Positions 1-7,593 of a stretch of DNA of 17,689 nucleotides are shown here, in pieces (within the stretch, counting starts at the first letter, position 1; each line of letters opens with the position of its first letter). The notes beneath the pieces are model-generated. The model saw nothing but the letters and a program-made list of their open reading frames with translations. It ran no database searches and was not told the DNA's origin. The position numbers were made by a program, and so were the translations under genes. Location of the stretch: contig CAMZGB010000015.1 in the NCBI GenBank assembly GCA_947306285.1, forward strand, positions 1 to 17,689. The letters are read 5' to 3'. This DNA is from an uncultured Lachnospira sp. Its GTDB lineage: Bacteria; Bacillota; Clostridia; Lachnospirales; Lachnospiraceae.

Positions 1-1
1 A

Positions 2-472
2 ACAATGGAAGGCAAAATCTTTGCCGGTTGGTTTACAGACGAAACACTTACTGAATCATATATGGACGAGGATGGATATGCTTATCCTAAGTTTATTGAT
101 GAAAAGGCATTGACTGGTAAATTCCAGTTAGCCAATGATGGTACGGCTATTCGATTCTTGAGCACAGTAGATTGTGATAAGCATGAAGGTGCTGGATTTA
201 TCATTAATGGTACATATGATGGCCATACTATTACAGACAAAACGAGAACATCTACAAAGTTGTATATGGCAGTTATGGCTGATGGACAGAAGGAACGTCC
301 GAAAACAGCATTTGAAAATGATGATTCAAAATATTTCTTTACATATACTATTGATGGTTTAGATCCAGATAAGATTCAAGATATGACATGGAGCGTTACA
401 CCGTACTATCAAACACCAGATGGTACAAAGGTAACAGGTACAACAGCACAATGGCCTGTGTCACAGCCATAA
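2..472 (+). CDS. 3' end of a secreted protein carrying the shared C-terminal domain (paralog 1)
   Basis: The 5' part of this gene lies outside the window, and the reading frame is open from base 2. The ATG at base 5 is an internal Met, because the matching position in the three downstream paralogs is mid-protein. The visible 155 residues are almost exactly the domain that ends the next three proteins: GKIFAGW near the start, then DGTAIRFLS, GFIINGTYDGH, YFFTYT and MTWSVTPYY. The first ~30 residues resemble an InlB-type (Listeria-Bacteroides) repeat; the rest resembles an unnamed C-terminal module (IRF.S.VD..DY...GF) that I recall from many clostridial secreted proteins. No LPXTG motif or membrane anchor follows. 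Details such as MADGQKE, DKI and the PVSQ end place it closest to paralog 3. Function is unknown; a surface or extracellular role is inferred from the paralogs' signal peptides. Confidence 0.85.
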   Translation, partial: TMEGKIFAGWFTDETLTESYMDEDGYAYPKFIDEKALTGKFQLANDGTAIRFLSTVDCDKHEGAGFIINGTYDGHTITDKTRTSTKLYMAVMADGQKERPKTAFENDDSKYFFTYTIDGLDPDKIQDMTWSVTPYYQTPDGTKVTGTTAQWPVSQP

Positions 473-490
473 AATAACGATAGTATTCAA

Positions 491-521
491 ATGGAGTCGC
501 AATTATGCGGCTCCATTTTTT
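491..521 (+). terminator. Intrinsic terminator after paralog 1
   Basis: Arms ATGGAGTCGC and GCGGCTCCAT pair with one T-G wobble. The loop AATTAT can add an A-T pair, leaving a tetraloop ATTA. A run of six T follows. It begins 18 bases after the stop codon, and near copies follow paralogs 2 and 3. Confidence 0.92.
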
Positions 522-558
522 ATGTTTGTATTAACGAGCTAGTCTATATTTCTTCATA

Positions 559-605
559 AAAAATCAGACCCCACTTCAAAAAATGATACCTATATAATAT
601 AGGTA
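559..605 (+). promoter_or_regulatory. Upstream element and operator-like palindrome before paralog 2
   Basis: An A-rich block followed by ACCC (568-571) and AAAAAA resembles blocks found upstream of paralogs 3 and 4. Just downstream is a perfect 19-base palindrome, TACCTATATAATATAGGTA (587-605), which contains the -10-like hexamer TATAAT (593-598). A repressor bound there would cover a -10 box. However, no good -35 sits 17 bases upstream of that TATAAT. A second possible promoter is TTAACT (607-612) with 17 bases to TAATAT (630-635). The real start site cannot be chosen from sequence. Confidence 0.4.
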
Positions 606-647
606 CTTAACTATATATTTTGATTGGGTTAATATGTTCCTATGTAG

Positions 648-670
648 GTTCGTTCCCGTGTGGAATGAAC
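648..670 (+). promoter_or_regulatory. 5' UTR hairpin before paralog 2
   Basis: GTTCGTTCC (648-656) pairs with GGAATGAAC (662-670), with one G-T wobble and a CGTGT loop. It has no T-run, so it is not a terminator. It would lie in the 5' UTR of paralog 2 about 30 bases before the ribosome binding site, where it could stabilise mRNA or bind a factor. Function is inferred only. Confidence 0.4.
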
Positions 671-712
671 AGAGAATCGGATTAAAAAACTAAATAAAAG
701 GGGAGATTAATT

Positions 713-2320
713 ATGAAGCTAAAAAGATTTAGTAAACAGTTTATTGCTGTAGTTATTGCTATAGCGCTTGTTTTGGTGGGCAATTATTTTGTGCCTAAGA
801 CTATTGATGCATCCACTGTAGTTCCTGAGTCAACTTGGGTTCCTGATGGAACAAGTAGTTGGCACGTTAGACTTACTGCTGGTGGAACAGTTGACGGTGG
901 AGCAACACTATCGGATACCATAACTACAACAGTTGCGGCCTACAAAGACCGTGATTATGATGTAAGAATTGAATCGCCAAAAGTAAATGTGGAAGCAGGA
1001 GAAACATATGTTATAACTGCTACATTGAATACATCAGTAGAGTATAAGAATATGCATTTGCAAGCATTTGATGGAAAGACTTGTTATGATAGTACTAGTA
1101 ATCCAGCAACAACTATTATTGCTAAAGGTGATATATCTCATACACCTAATCAAGATATTGTGTGGAGCACTACGTTTACTCCTACAAAGAGTTATATAAC
1201 TATCATGTTTGCGAGTGGTTGGTCAAAAGCTGGATCAATTACAATTTCTGATATATCTATTACTAAACAGTCAGAAACAACAACAGGAGCACCAGAGCCT
1301 ACAACAGCTATTCCGGAAACCACTACGGTAGATCCAGATGCATGGCAGGATGTAACCACATATAGTAGTTTTAATTACGTGTATGGTAATAATGACGGTT
1401 TCCAATATAGATTTGGAAGTAGTCACACTGGTTCACAATATAAAGGTGGAAGATCATTAGATGAGTCGTTACATTTGATGAATGGAAAATATGTGGATAG
1501 TGATGATAGTGGGGTTCAAGCTATTACTCCAGCCATTCCTGTAGTTTCAGGAAAAACATACAAGATGATTTATAATGTAGCGTGTTCGAGATATCAAAGT
1601 AAGAATATTCAAATAAAAATAAAAAATTCGGCAAATGAACAAACCATAGCTACGAGTGAAAAGTATTCTATAGGAACTAAAGAAGGTGATGTTGGAGGAG
1701 ATGTAGATATTGTCTTAACGTATGAGGCTCCATCATCGGGAAGTGTCTATTTCCAATTCTATTGCAGTTATGCAGCTCATGCTGAATTTACACTCACTCC
1801 ATACAATGAAGATGAAAGTAATTATATTGACGTAACAGATTACAAAGCACAAGGTACATACCCAACAAGATATGGAAAAGTATTCGCAGGATGGTTTACA
1901 GATGATACATGTACTACAGCATATACAGAAACTACAGGCGTAGCTTATGCTAAATTCATTGACGAAGATGTGTTAGGTCCTGTTAAATTCCAGCAAGCAA
2001 CTGATGGAACAGCAATTCGTTTCTTAAGCTCAGTTGATTGTACAGATTACCAAAGTGCTGGATTCATAATTAGTGGTAGTTATGATGGACATTCTATTAC
2101 AAATAAAACAAGAGCAGCCAAGAAGTTATATGAGGGCGTAAAAGCTGGTGGAATTATAGTATACCCAACAATCTTTAGTCCTGAGTCTAATTACTTCTTT
2201 ACATATACTGTAGATGGTTTGGAAAGTGGTAAAGATATGACTTGGAACGTTACACCATACTTTGTGACAGCAGATGGTACAACAGTTACAGGTATAGCAG
2301 GAGAATGGCCAGAAGCTTAA
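713..2320 (+). CDS. Secreted multi-domain protein with two CBM-like modules and the shared C-terminal domain (paralog 2)
   Basis: The protein has 535 residues. The start is set by AAGGGGAG seven bases upstream and a clear signal peptide (MKLKRF, then a hydrophobic run to about residue 25, mature from about residue 34). Residues ~40-185 look like a beta-sandwich carbohydrate-binding-like module (VNVEAGETYVITATLNTS resembles the CBM4/9 core). A Thr/Pro linker (187-208) follows, then a second beta-sandwich (~211-365) with a similar pattern (VVSGKTYKMIYNV). Residues ~372-535 are the shared domain, with GKVFAGWFTDD, DGTAIRFLSSVD, YFFTYTVDG and MTWNVTPYF. No catalytic domain, LPXTG motif or C-terminal membrane helix is seen. 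It ends with its own terminator and so is probably monocistronic. A glycan-binding role is inferred; the module assignments are from pattern only. Its C-terminal domain is closest to that of paralog 4. Confidence 0.85.
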   Translation: MKLKRFSKQFIAVVIAIALVLVGNYFVPKTIDASTVVPESTWVPDGTSSWHVRLTAGGTVDGGATLSDTITTTVAAYKDRDYDVRIESPKVNVEAGETYVITATLNTSVEYKNMHLQAFDGKTCYDSTSNPATTIIAKGDISHTPNQDIVWSTTFTPTKSYITIMFASGWSKAGSITISDISITKQSETTTGAPEPTTAIPETTTVDPDAWQDVTTYSSFNYVYGNNDGFQYRFGSSHTGSQYKGGRSLDESLHLMNGKYVDSDDSGVQAITPAIPVVSGKTYKMIYNVACSRYQSKNIQIKIKNSANEQTIATSEKYSIGTKEGDVGGDVDIVLTYEAPSSGSVYFQFYCSYAAHAEFTLTPYNEDESNYIDVTDYKAQGTYPTRYGKVFAGWFTDDTCTTAYTETTGVAYAKFIDEDVLGPVKFQQATDGTAIRFLSSVDCTDYQSAGFIISGSYDGHSITNKTRAAKKLYEGVKAGGIIVYPTIFSPESNYFFTYTVDGLESGKDMTWNVTPYFVTADGTTVTGIAGEWPEA

Positions 2321-2334
2321 TAAAGAATAATTCG

Positions 2335-2365
2335 ATGGAGTCGCTATTTAGCGGCTCCATTTTTT
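2335..2365 (+). terminator. Intrinsic terminator after paralog 2
   Basis: It has the same arms as the terminator after paralog 1 (ATGGAGTCGC and GCGGCTCCAT). The loop TATTTA can add a T-A pair, and six T follow. It begins 14 bases after the stop codon. Confidence 0.92.
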
Positions 2366-2388
2366 GTGAAATAAATAACGAAAAATAA

Positions 2389-2434
2389 TAAAAAAAATAG
2401 ACCCATTTATAAAAAAACACCACTTTTATATAAT
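2389..2434 (+). promoter_or_regulatory. Possible promoter and conserved upstream element of paralog 3
   Basis: An A-rich block, then GACCC (ending at 2404), seven A and a CACCACTTTTATATAAT stretch lead into a TATAAT (2429-2434). With a 17-base spacer the -35 would be TTTATA (2406-2411), which is weak. The A-run/ACCC/A-run arrangement recurs upstream of paralogs 2 and 4, suggesting shared regulation. The likely 5' UTR is about 85 bases and AT-rich. Confidence 0.4.
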
Positions 2435-2525
2435 GCAATTATTTTATAAAATTATATTATCTATAGGAGTGTGCGTTTTTATGACGGGGCATACTCTAAA
2501 ATGGAAACGGAAGGAGAAAAATCAA

Positions 2526-5150
2526 ATGAAATTATCAAGATTTTCTAGAAAAGTTATTGCAGTTGTTTGTGCGGTAGCTATGGTAGTTGCAGGACTTGTA
2601 TTTGTTCCAACTGCTGACACTAAAGCTGATGCTCCTGATTGGAGTACAATCAGTTATTTAGGTGATGGCGCAGGTGGAGGACAGTATTCTAATAAGTACA
2701 AATATTACTGCGAAGACGGAAGTGTAGTAAACATTCAGAAGCCAGGCTGGGCTGACGAAGCAGGTATTTACTGTACATTCCCAGCTGCTGGTATCCAAAT
2801 GGATGTTGATGGCTATGCAGTTGACGGAGCTGGAGCAGTTATATATCTTTCGAACTTCACTAAGAAAGTGACAGAGATTAATATTACATATGCTGGTGGT
2901 TCTACAACAGCTTATGTTTATTATGAGGATGGTGAAGAAGGACCTACTACCACACAAGATCCTAGTGCACCAACAACAGAACCTACTACAGCAAATCCTT
3001 GGAAAGAAATTCAAGGTGGTGCTGCAAACCAATGGTATTATAACAACACTACAAAGCAGAACATCAGTAATGTAGTAAATATCCAGAAGCCAGGTTGGGC
3101 TGCGGAAGATGGTGTATATATTACAGTTCCTGCAGGTATTTCACAGGTTGACGTAAACGGAGTTACATCAGGTGTTGCTGCAATCGACGGTGCAGGTTTT
3201 GTAGTTTATTTGTCAGCAATGACTAAGAAGATAAATGAAGTAACAATTACTCAAGGACTTGGTACTTCATATATTGAGATTATGAATACAGAGGGATCAG
3301 ATGATCCTACAGAAGCACCAACTGAGGAACCTACAGAGGAACCAACTGAAGCACCTACAGGTGAGACAGAGGCTCCAACAGAGGCACCAACTGAGGTGAC
3401 TACTGAAGCACCATCAACAATTGATACAAATGGTGGTTGGCTAGCACGTAAAGCCGATGGTTCTTTCGAAGTAGGATCGGGAGCATCTTACAATACTGAA
3501 GGTATTTCAGCTATTTATGCTGGAAATTGGAGTGCTGGACAAACAGCTGATATTACAGTTAGCCAGACTTCGCAAGACCCATATAGTGTTCCAATTACTG
3601 TTGTTAACAGTACACAGAATGATGAATATTTAACACAGGTATGCTATAAGGCTTCTAATTTAGATAATACAAAGGCGTATAAAATAACACTTAAAGCTGG
3701 CGATATAGTATTAGATGAAAAGGTAGCTAGTGAAGTTACTTCATATCAGTTCTGCAAAGGAACAGGTTATATTTTGCCAGCAGGTCAATATACATTGACA
3801 TTGGATGTTGAGGAACAGGTTAAACCAGATCCTCCTGTAGTTCAGGATATTACAATTACACCAAACACAGCACAGATTGAAGCTAACCATAATATTTGGG
3901 CTAGTTGGTCAAATCCTGCAGGTACACAATATGCATATGCGTATATTGATAGTGTAGCTGATGGTAATAGTCCAATTGCAGCAAATGGTTGGGACTTCAA
4001 TGTGCAGGCTGGACAGCCTATGGTAGGTGTTGATCAAGTTTCTCATTCAAGAGACAATAGCATTCAGATAGAAGAAGGCGAAACTTATAAACTTATCGTA
4101 GAATCATATGATGCTTGGGATCAACAGACGGGATATGGTGAAGTAGAAATTACTATTCCTGGTCTTACACCAGAAGAAAAAGAGATTCAAGAGTATATGG
4201 CTAAGATTAACACATCAGAAAACTTGGCTTATCAGAAGACACCATTAGTAGCAGAAGGAAATAATGAAGGTACAGCTGGAAACTTCTGTGATGGTAATAA
4301 AGATTCTAGATGGCAAGCAAACAAGACGGTAGATAATACATGGTTTGCAGTAGATCTAGAAGGATACTTCACAGTAGAAACAGTGTTAGTAAGTTGGGAA
4401 GCATCAAATGCTACATCTTATGAAATCTATACAGCTGGAACTGATGGAGTTTACGGAGATGATCCTGTAGCTACAGTTACTGGTCTTGATAACAACAAAG
4501 CGGTTATTAAACTATCTAAAGAGATTGGCGTTAACGCTAGATATGTTAAGGTAGTAGTTACTGGCTGGAGTGGAAACGCTGAAGCATATGGTATTTCGCC
4601 TTATGAGTTAGCAGTATTCGGCGGTGAGGTAGAAGGATTCTACGATGTAACTGATTACAAAGCAACAGGTACATATCCTGATGCTCCAGAAGGTAAAATC
4701 TTTGCTGGTTGGTATACAGATGATACATGCATCGAACCATATATGGAAAATACTGGATATGCATATGCTAAGTTTATCGATGAAAAGGTATTAGGACCTG
4801 TTAAATTCCAGTTGGCAACAGATGGTACTGCAATTCGTTTCTTAAGTACAGTAGATAATGCGGATTATGAAAGTGCCGGATTTATTATTAGTGGTACATA
4901 TGATGGACATACTATTACAAATAAATCAAGAGCAGCTAAGACATTGTATAAAGCAGTTATGGCGGATGGACAGAAGAAATTACCAACAATCTTTAGTCCT
5001 GAATCAAATTACTTCTTTACATATACTGTAGGTGGTTTAGAGGCTGACAAGATTGCAGGTATGACATGGAATGTTACACCTTATTTCGTAACAGAAGATG
5101 GTACGACAGTAACAGGTGCAGCAGGAACATATCCAGTTTCACAGTCATAG
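2526..5150 (+). CDS. Large secreted adhesin-like protein with F5/8-type-C domain and the shared C-terminal domain (paralog 3)
   Basis: The protein has 874 residues. The ATG at 2526 is chosen over an in-frame ATG at 2433 because AAGGAG lies nine bases upstream and a signal peptide starts there (MKLSRFSRK, hydrophobic run, processed near residue 35). Domains in order: two related ~90-residue repeats (about 35-125 and 157-256, each with VVNIQKPGWA and DGAG); a Thr/Glu/Pro linker (260-298); a beta-sandwich module (~303-432); a fibronectin-like region (~440-547); a discoidin or CBM32-like domain (~560-699: ENLAYQK, FCDGNKDSRWQA, WFAVDLEGYFTVETV, ARYVKVVVTGW); and the shared C-terminal domain (~704-874). 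CBM32 domains commonly bind galactose-type sugars, so a surface glycan-binding role is plausible but inferred. No catalytic residues, sortase signal or transmembrane anchor are visible. Its C-terminal domain is most like that of paralog 1. Confidence 0.88.
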   Translation: MKLSRFSRKVIAVVCAVAMVVAGLVFVPTADTKADAPDWSTISYLGDGAGGGQYSNKYKYYCEDGSVVNIQKPGWADEAGIYCTFPAAGIQMDVDGYAVDGAGAVIYLSNFTKKVTEINITYAGGSTTAYVYYEDGEEGPTTTQDPSAPTTEPTTANPWKEIQGGAANQWYYNNTTKQNISNVVNIQKPGWAAEDGVYITVPAGISQVDVNGVTSGVAAIDGAGFVVYLSAMTKKINEVTITQGLGTSYIEIMNTEGSDDPTEAPTEEPTEEPTEAPTGETEAPTEAPTEVTTEAPSTIDTNGGWLARKADGSFEVGSGASYNTEGISAIYAGNWSAGQTADITVSQTSQDPYSVPITVVNSTQNDEYLTQVCYKASNLDNTKAYKITLKAGDIVLDEKVASEVTSYQFCKGTGYILPAGQYTLTLDVEEQVKPDPPVVQDITITPNTAQIEANHNIWASWSNPAGTQYAYAYIDSVADGNSPIAANGWDFNVQAGQPMVGVDQVSHSRDNSIQIEEGETYKLIVESYDAWDQQTGYGEVEITIPGLTPEEKEIQEYMAKINTSENLAYQKTPLVAEGNNEGTAGNFCDGNKDSRWQANKTVDNTWFAVDLEGYFTVETVLVSWEASNATSYEIYTAGTDGVYGDDPVATVTGLDNNKAVIKLSKEIGVNARYVKVVVTGWSGNAEAYGISPYELAVFGGEVEGFYDVTDYKATGTYPDAPEGKIFAGWYTDDTCIEPYMENTGYAYAKFIDEKVLGPVKFQLATDGTAIRFLSTVDNADYESAGFIISGTYDGHTITNKSRAAKTLYKAVMADGQKKLPTIFSPESNYFFTYTVGGLEADKIAGMTWNVTPYFVTEDGTTVTGAAGTYPVSQS
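2628..3293 (+). repeat. Two ~90-residue repeat modules inside paralog 3
   Basis: The first copy covers about 2628-2900 and the second 2994-3293, separated by a Thr/Pro linker. Both carry VVNIQKPGWA, a G[IV]Y step, a GI..(M)DV[DN]G step, DGAG..[VI]YLS and TKK..E. A third, more divergent copy is in paralog 4 at about 6526-6795 (NVVNYQTAG, NVPAGISSVRVNGV, QGAGFWVAL), and a fourth, weak one at about 6109-6444. I do not recognise this as a named domain. Confidence 0.75.
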
Positions 5151-5168
5151 AATGACAATAATATTCAA

Positions 5169-5199
5169 ATGGAGTCGCGATTACGCGGCTCCATTTTTT
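5169..5199 (+). terminator. Intrinsic terminator after paralog 3
   Basis: The arms are identical to the two earlier terminators (ATGGAGTCGC and GCGGCTCCAT). The loop GATTAC can add a G-C pair around an ATTA tetraloop, and six T follow. The preceding TATTCAA matches the copy after paralog 1. Confidence 0.92.
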
Positions 5200-5205
5200 G
5201 TTATG

Positions 5206-5257
5206 AAAAAATGCACCCTGGTAAAAAAATATCACTTTTTATGGTGGTGTTTTTTTT
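5206..5257 (+). promoter_or_regulatory. Upstream element and A-tract/T-tract hairpin before paralog 4
   Basis: An A-rich block and ACCC (5215-5218) match the elements upstream of paralogs 2 and 3. Here the following A-run, plus TATCAC (5223-5235), can pair over 13 positions (two G-T wobbles) with GTGGTGTTTTTTT (5244-5256) around an 8-base loop. It could be a second, bidirectional terminator or part of an attenuated leader. No convincing -35/-10 pair for paralog 4 was found between here and its start. Confidence 0.4.
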
Positions 5258-5337
5258 GTAAAATAGTCATATCTGTGAGTGGACATTTATATTGTTACAC
5301 TCTAAGAATTCACATTGTGAGAGGAGATTAGAAAACA

Positions 5338-7311
5338 ATGAAAAAAACATTTAGAACAAAAGTGATAGCTATCGTAAGTTGTTTTGCGTTAGTAATGTCA
5401 CTAATGACAGGAATTAGTTTTGTTAATGCAAATGCAGGTGTTTCGTTATCATCAGATAAAGAAACTTACTGTTTGGATGAACCTATGATGGTTACAGCTG
5501 ATTCTGACGACAGTGGAGCATGGGTAGGATTACATGATTATCATGCTACTAATACAAATAGTTATTGGTGGTATTATATTAGTGATTACAAAAACACACC
5601 AGTAGACATTTTTACTACAGAAAAGCAGTATGAAATCTCTGATTGGATTGATTTTGATAATGGTGGAAGTTATACATTAGCAATACACGAAAGCAGTGGC
5701 ATAACAGCTACAAAAGATATTACAATTGAGCCAGTTACTATGAATGTTAGCCTAGATAGGGAAGATAAAACTTATACAGAAGGTCAACCTATCAACGTTA
5801 CAGCATCATCGAATGCTTGTAAGGCTTGGCTCGGTGTATTTGATATGACTGATCCAGCACCTTTAGATACTTTCGGTTTTGGTGGTTACTACTTTAAAGA
5901 CGCAGCAGGAACTGAAAATGTTTTAGATTACATTTCTGGTGGTCTTCCAGCAGGTCAGTATAGAGTAGTTGCTTGCTATTCAGGACAACATGTAGCAGCT
6001 ATCAAAACATTTACAGTAGTTGAAGAGACTACAACAGAAGAAGTTACAACTGCAGAAGAAACAACTGTAGCTCCAGAGCCAACAACAGTAGCTCCGGAAC
6101 CAACAACAAATCCATATGCTGATTTAGATTATAAAGATATAACTAATAATCAAAACCCAGAATTTGATCAGACACTTAAGGGTTCACAGTATGCTGTGGC
6201 AAGTGGTCCACAAGATACATTAAGCCCATGTCAATTCCAAAATGCAGGATTTAGTGAATTATATATTGCAGGAGGTGGCTGGTCAGCTGATCAGTTGTCA
6301 GCAACTATAAATGGAAAAGCAAATAGTGTAACTATCGAAGGAGCAGGTTTAAGATGTCTTAACTGTGCAGATTATTTAGATAGAAAATATAATGAAATTG
6401 ATGTTTCTTGGAATGGTGGAACAGCAAAAATTATTATCTATTGTCCATTAAAAACAGATCCAGAGACAACAACAGTAGATCCAACTGCACCTACTACAGA
6501 GACACCTGAGACAACTACAGCGGATCCATGGAAAAAGGTAGCTAATACTGATGACTATTACTACAATGAACAGACTAAGAGTTCTGGATTAAATGTTGTT
6601 AACTATCAAACAGCAGGAGAAAATACTGGTATTTATATGAATGTTCCAGCAGGAATTAGTTCAGTAAGAGTTAATGGCGTAGAAGAAACTCAAATTCAGG
6701 GAGCTGGATTCTGGGTTGCATTAGATAAATTGACTTATGCAGTTAATGATGTAGAAGTAGTTGCAGGTAGCACATATACTGTTCAGGTTAAGAATACAGC
6801 ATCAAATATTTATGACGTAGAGGAATATAAATCAACTACACCAGCTTCATATCCTACAAAAGAAGGTAAGGTATTTGCTGGATGGTATGAGGATCCTGAC
6901 TTTGATACACCATATACAGCAACTACAGGATATGCATATGCTAAGTTTATCGACGAAGCTGTATTAGGACCTGTTAAATTCCAGAAGGCAACAGATGGAA
7001 CAGCTATTAGATTCTTAAGCTCAGTAGATTGTGCTGATTATGAAAGTGCTGGATTTATCATTAATGGTTCATATGATGGACATAGTATCACAAATAAATC
7101 AAGAGCAGCTAAGAAACTATATTCAGCTGTAAAAGCAGGTGGAGAAACAGTTTATCCAACAATCTTCAGTCCTGAATCAAACTACTTCTTTACATATACT
7201 GTAGATGGTTTGGAAAGTGGTAAGACTATGTCTTGGAATATTACACCTTACTTTGTAACAGCTGACGGCACAACAGTAACAGGTGCAGCAGGAACATATC
7301 CTCAGTCATAA
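5338..7311 (+). CDS. Secreted multi-domain protein with Ig-like repeats and the shared C-terminal domain (paralog 4)
   Basis: The protein has 657 residues with GAGGAG about 11 bases before the ATG. The signal peptide is MKKTFRTK plus a hydrophobic run, cleaved near ANA (residues 31-33). Residues 34-130 and 134-227 are two related Ig-like repeats (V.LS.DKETY..DEP..VTA and VSLDREDKTYTEGQPINVTA, each followed by AW[VL]G). After a Thr/Glu/Pro linker come two copies of the ~90-residue module of paralog 3 (about 258-369, weak, and 397-486, clear). Residues ~491-657 are the shared domain, about 85 percent identical to paralog 2 by eye over its last 115 residues. Unlike the other paralogs it has no terminator downstream, and the first small peptide gene begins 71 bases later, so read-through into the peptide is possible. 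Function is unknown; an extracellular binding role is inferred. Confidence 0.87.
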   Translation: MKKTFRTKVIAIVSCFALVMSLMTGISFVNANAGVSLSSDKETYCLDEPMMVTADSDDSGAWVGLHDYHATNTNSYWWYYISDYKNTPVDIFTTEKQYEISDWIDFDNGGSYTLAIHESSGITATKDITIEPVTMNVSLDREDKTYTEGQPINVTASSNACKAWLGVFDMTDPAPLDTFGFGGYYFKDAAGTENVLDYISGGLPAGQYRVVACYSGQHVAAIKTFTVVEETTTEEVTTAEETTVAPEPTTVAPEPTTNPYADLDYKDITNNQNPEFDQTLKGSQYAVASGPQDTLSPCQFQNAGFSELYIAGGGWSADQLSATINGKANSVTIEGAGLRCLNCADYLDRKYNEIDVSWNGGTAKIIIYCPLKTDPETTTVDPTAPTTETPETTTADPWKKVANTDDYYYNEQTKSSGLNVVNYQTAGENTGIYMNVPAGISSVRVNGVEETQIQGAGFWVALDKLTYAVNDVEVVAGSTYTVQVKNTASNIYDVEEYKSTTPASYPTKEGKVFAGWYEDPDFDTPYTATTGYAYAKFIDEAVLGPVKFQKATDGTAIRFLSSVDCADYESAGFIINGSYDGHSITNKSRAAKKLYSAVKAGGETVYPTIFSPESNYFFTYTVDGLESGKTMSWNITPYFVTADGTTVTGAAGTYPQS

Positions 7312-7382
7312 TCATTATTTAATCACAGTTTTAAAGTATATTATTTTATAAGAATTATTGATTAGAAAAGGATCACATAACT

Positions 7383-7511
7383 ATGAAAAAGTTTGAAGAA
7401 CCAAAAATAGAATTAATTCAAATGGATGAAATAGTTACGCGTCAAGATATTGAGAGTATAGATGATGAAACTCGTCCTGGCGGTGGTGGATTCGGCCCAA
7501 TTATTGGGTAA
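7383..7511 (+). CDS. Small RiPP-like precursor peptide 1 (42 aa)
   Basis: A 42-residue peptide preceded by GAAAAGGA about ten bases upstream. The N-terminal part (MKKFEEPKIELIQMDEIVT) matches the leader-like pattern of peptide 2 (MKKF..P..ELI.[LM]D.[IL][VI]T). I recall similar short peptides near PqqD and S26 peptidase genes in Clostridia. The C-terminal part is acidic, then Gly-rich, ending GGGGFGPIIG. It has no Cys and no signal peptide, so it is expected to be made in the cytosol. Candidate modifiable residues are T19, S25 and T30. The tail is mirrored by the lipoprotein encoded downstream. No convincing promoter lies between it and paralog 4. A RiPP precursor is inferred from size, leader and neighbours; a regulatory peptide is the alternative. 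Confidence 0.75.
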   Translation: MKKFEEPKIELIQMDEIVTRQDIESIDDETRPGGGGFGPIIG

Positions 7512-7520
7512 AAAAAACAG

Positions 7521-7549
7521 TTGAAATTGCTTATAGGATGTGCTAATAT
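7521..7549 (+). promoter_or_regulatory. Sigma-A-type promoter of peptide 2
   Basis: TTGAAA (7521-7526), a 17-base spacer and TAATAT (7544-7549), with a TG extended -10 at 7541-7542. It sits just after the stop codon of peptide 1 and about 45 bases before the start of peptide 2, so peptide 2 can be transcribed on its own. Confidence 0.75.
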
Positions 7550-7593
7550 ACTTATTGAATGATATCATTATTAATGAAAAGGAGTAATGCATT

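Noticed and set aside
2433..2525. In-frame N-terminal extension of paralog 3 starting at 2433
   Set aside because: No ribosome binding site precedes it, it would begin inside the -10 region, and a good ribosome binding site plus signal peptide mark the ATG at 2526.
5116..5331. 71-codon open frame after paralog 3
   Set aside because: It overlaps the end of paralog 3 in another frame, runs through the terminator and has no ribosome binding site or recognisable sequence.
713..7311. Sortase-anchored surface proteins
   Set aside because: None of the C-termini carries LPXTG, a hydrophobic segment or a basic tail; each protein ends directly with the shared domain.
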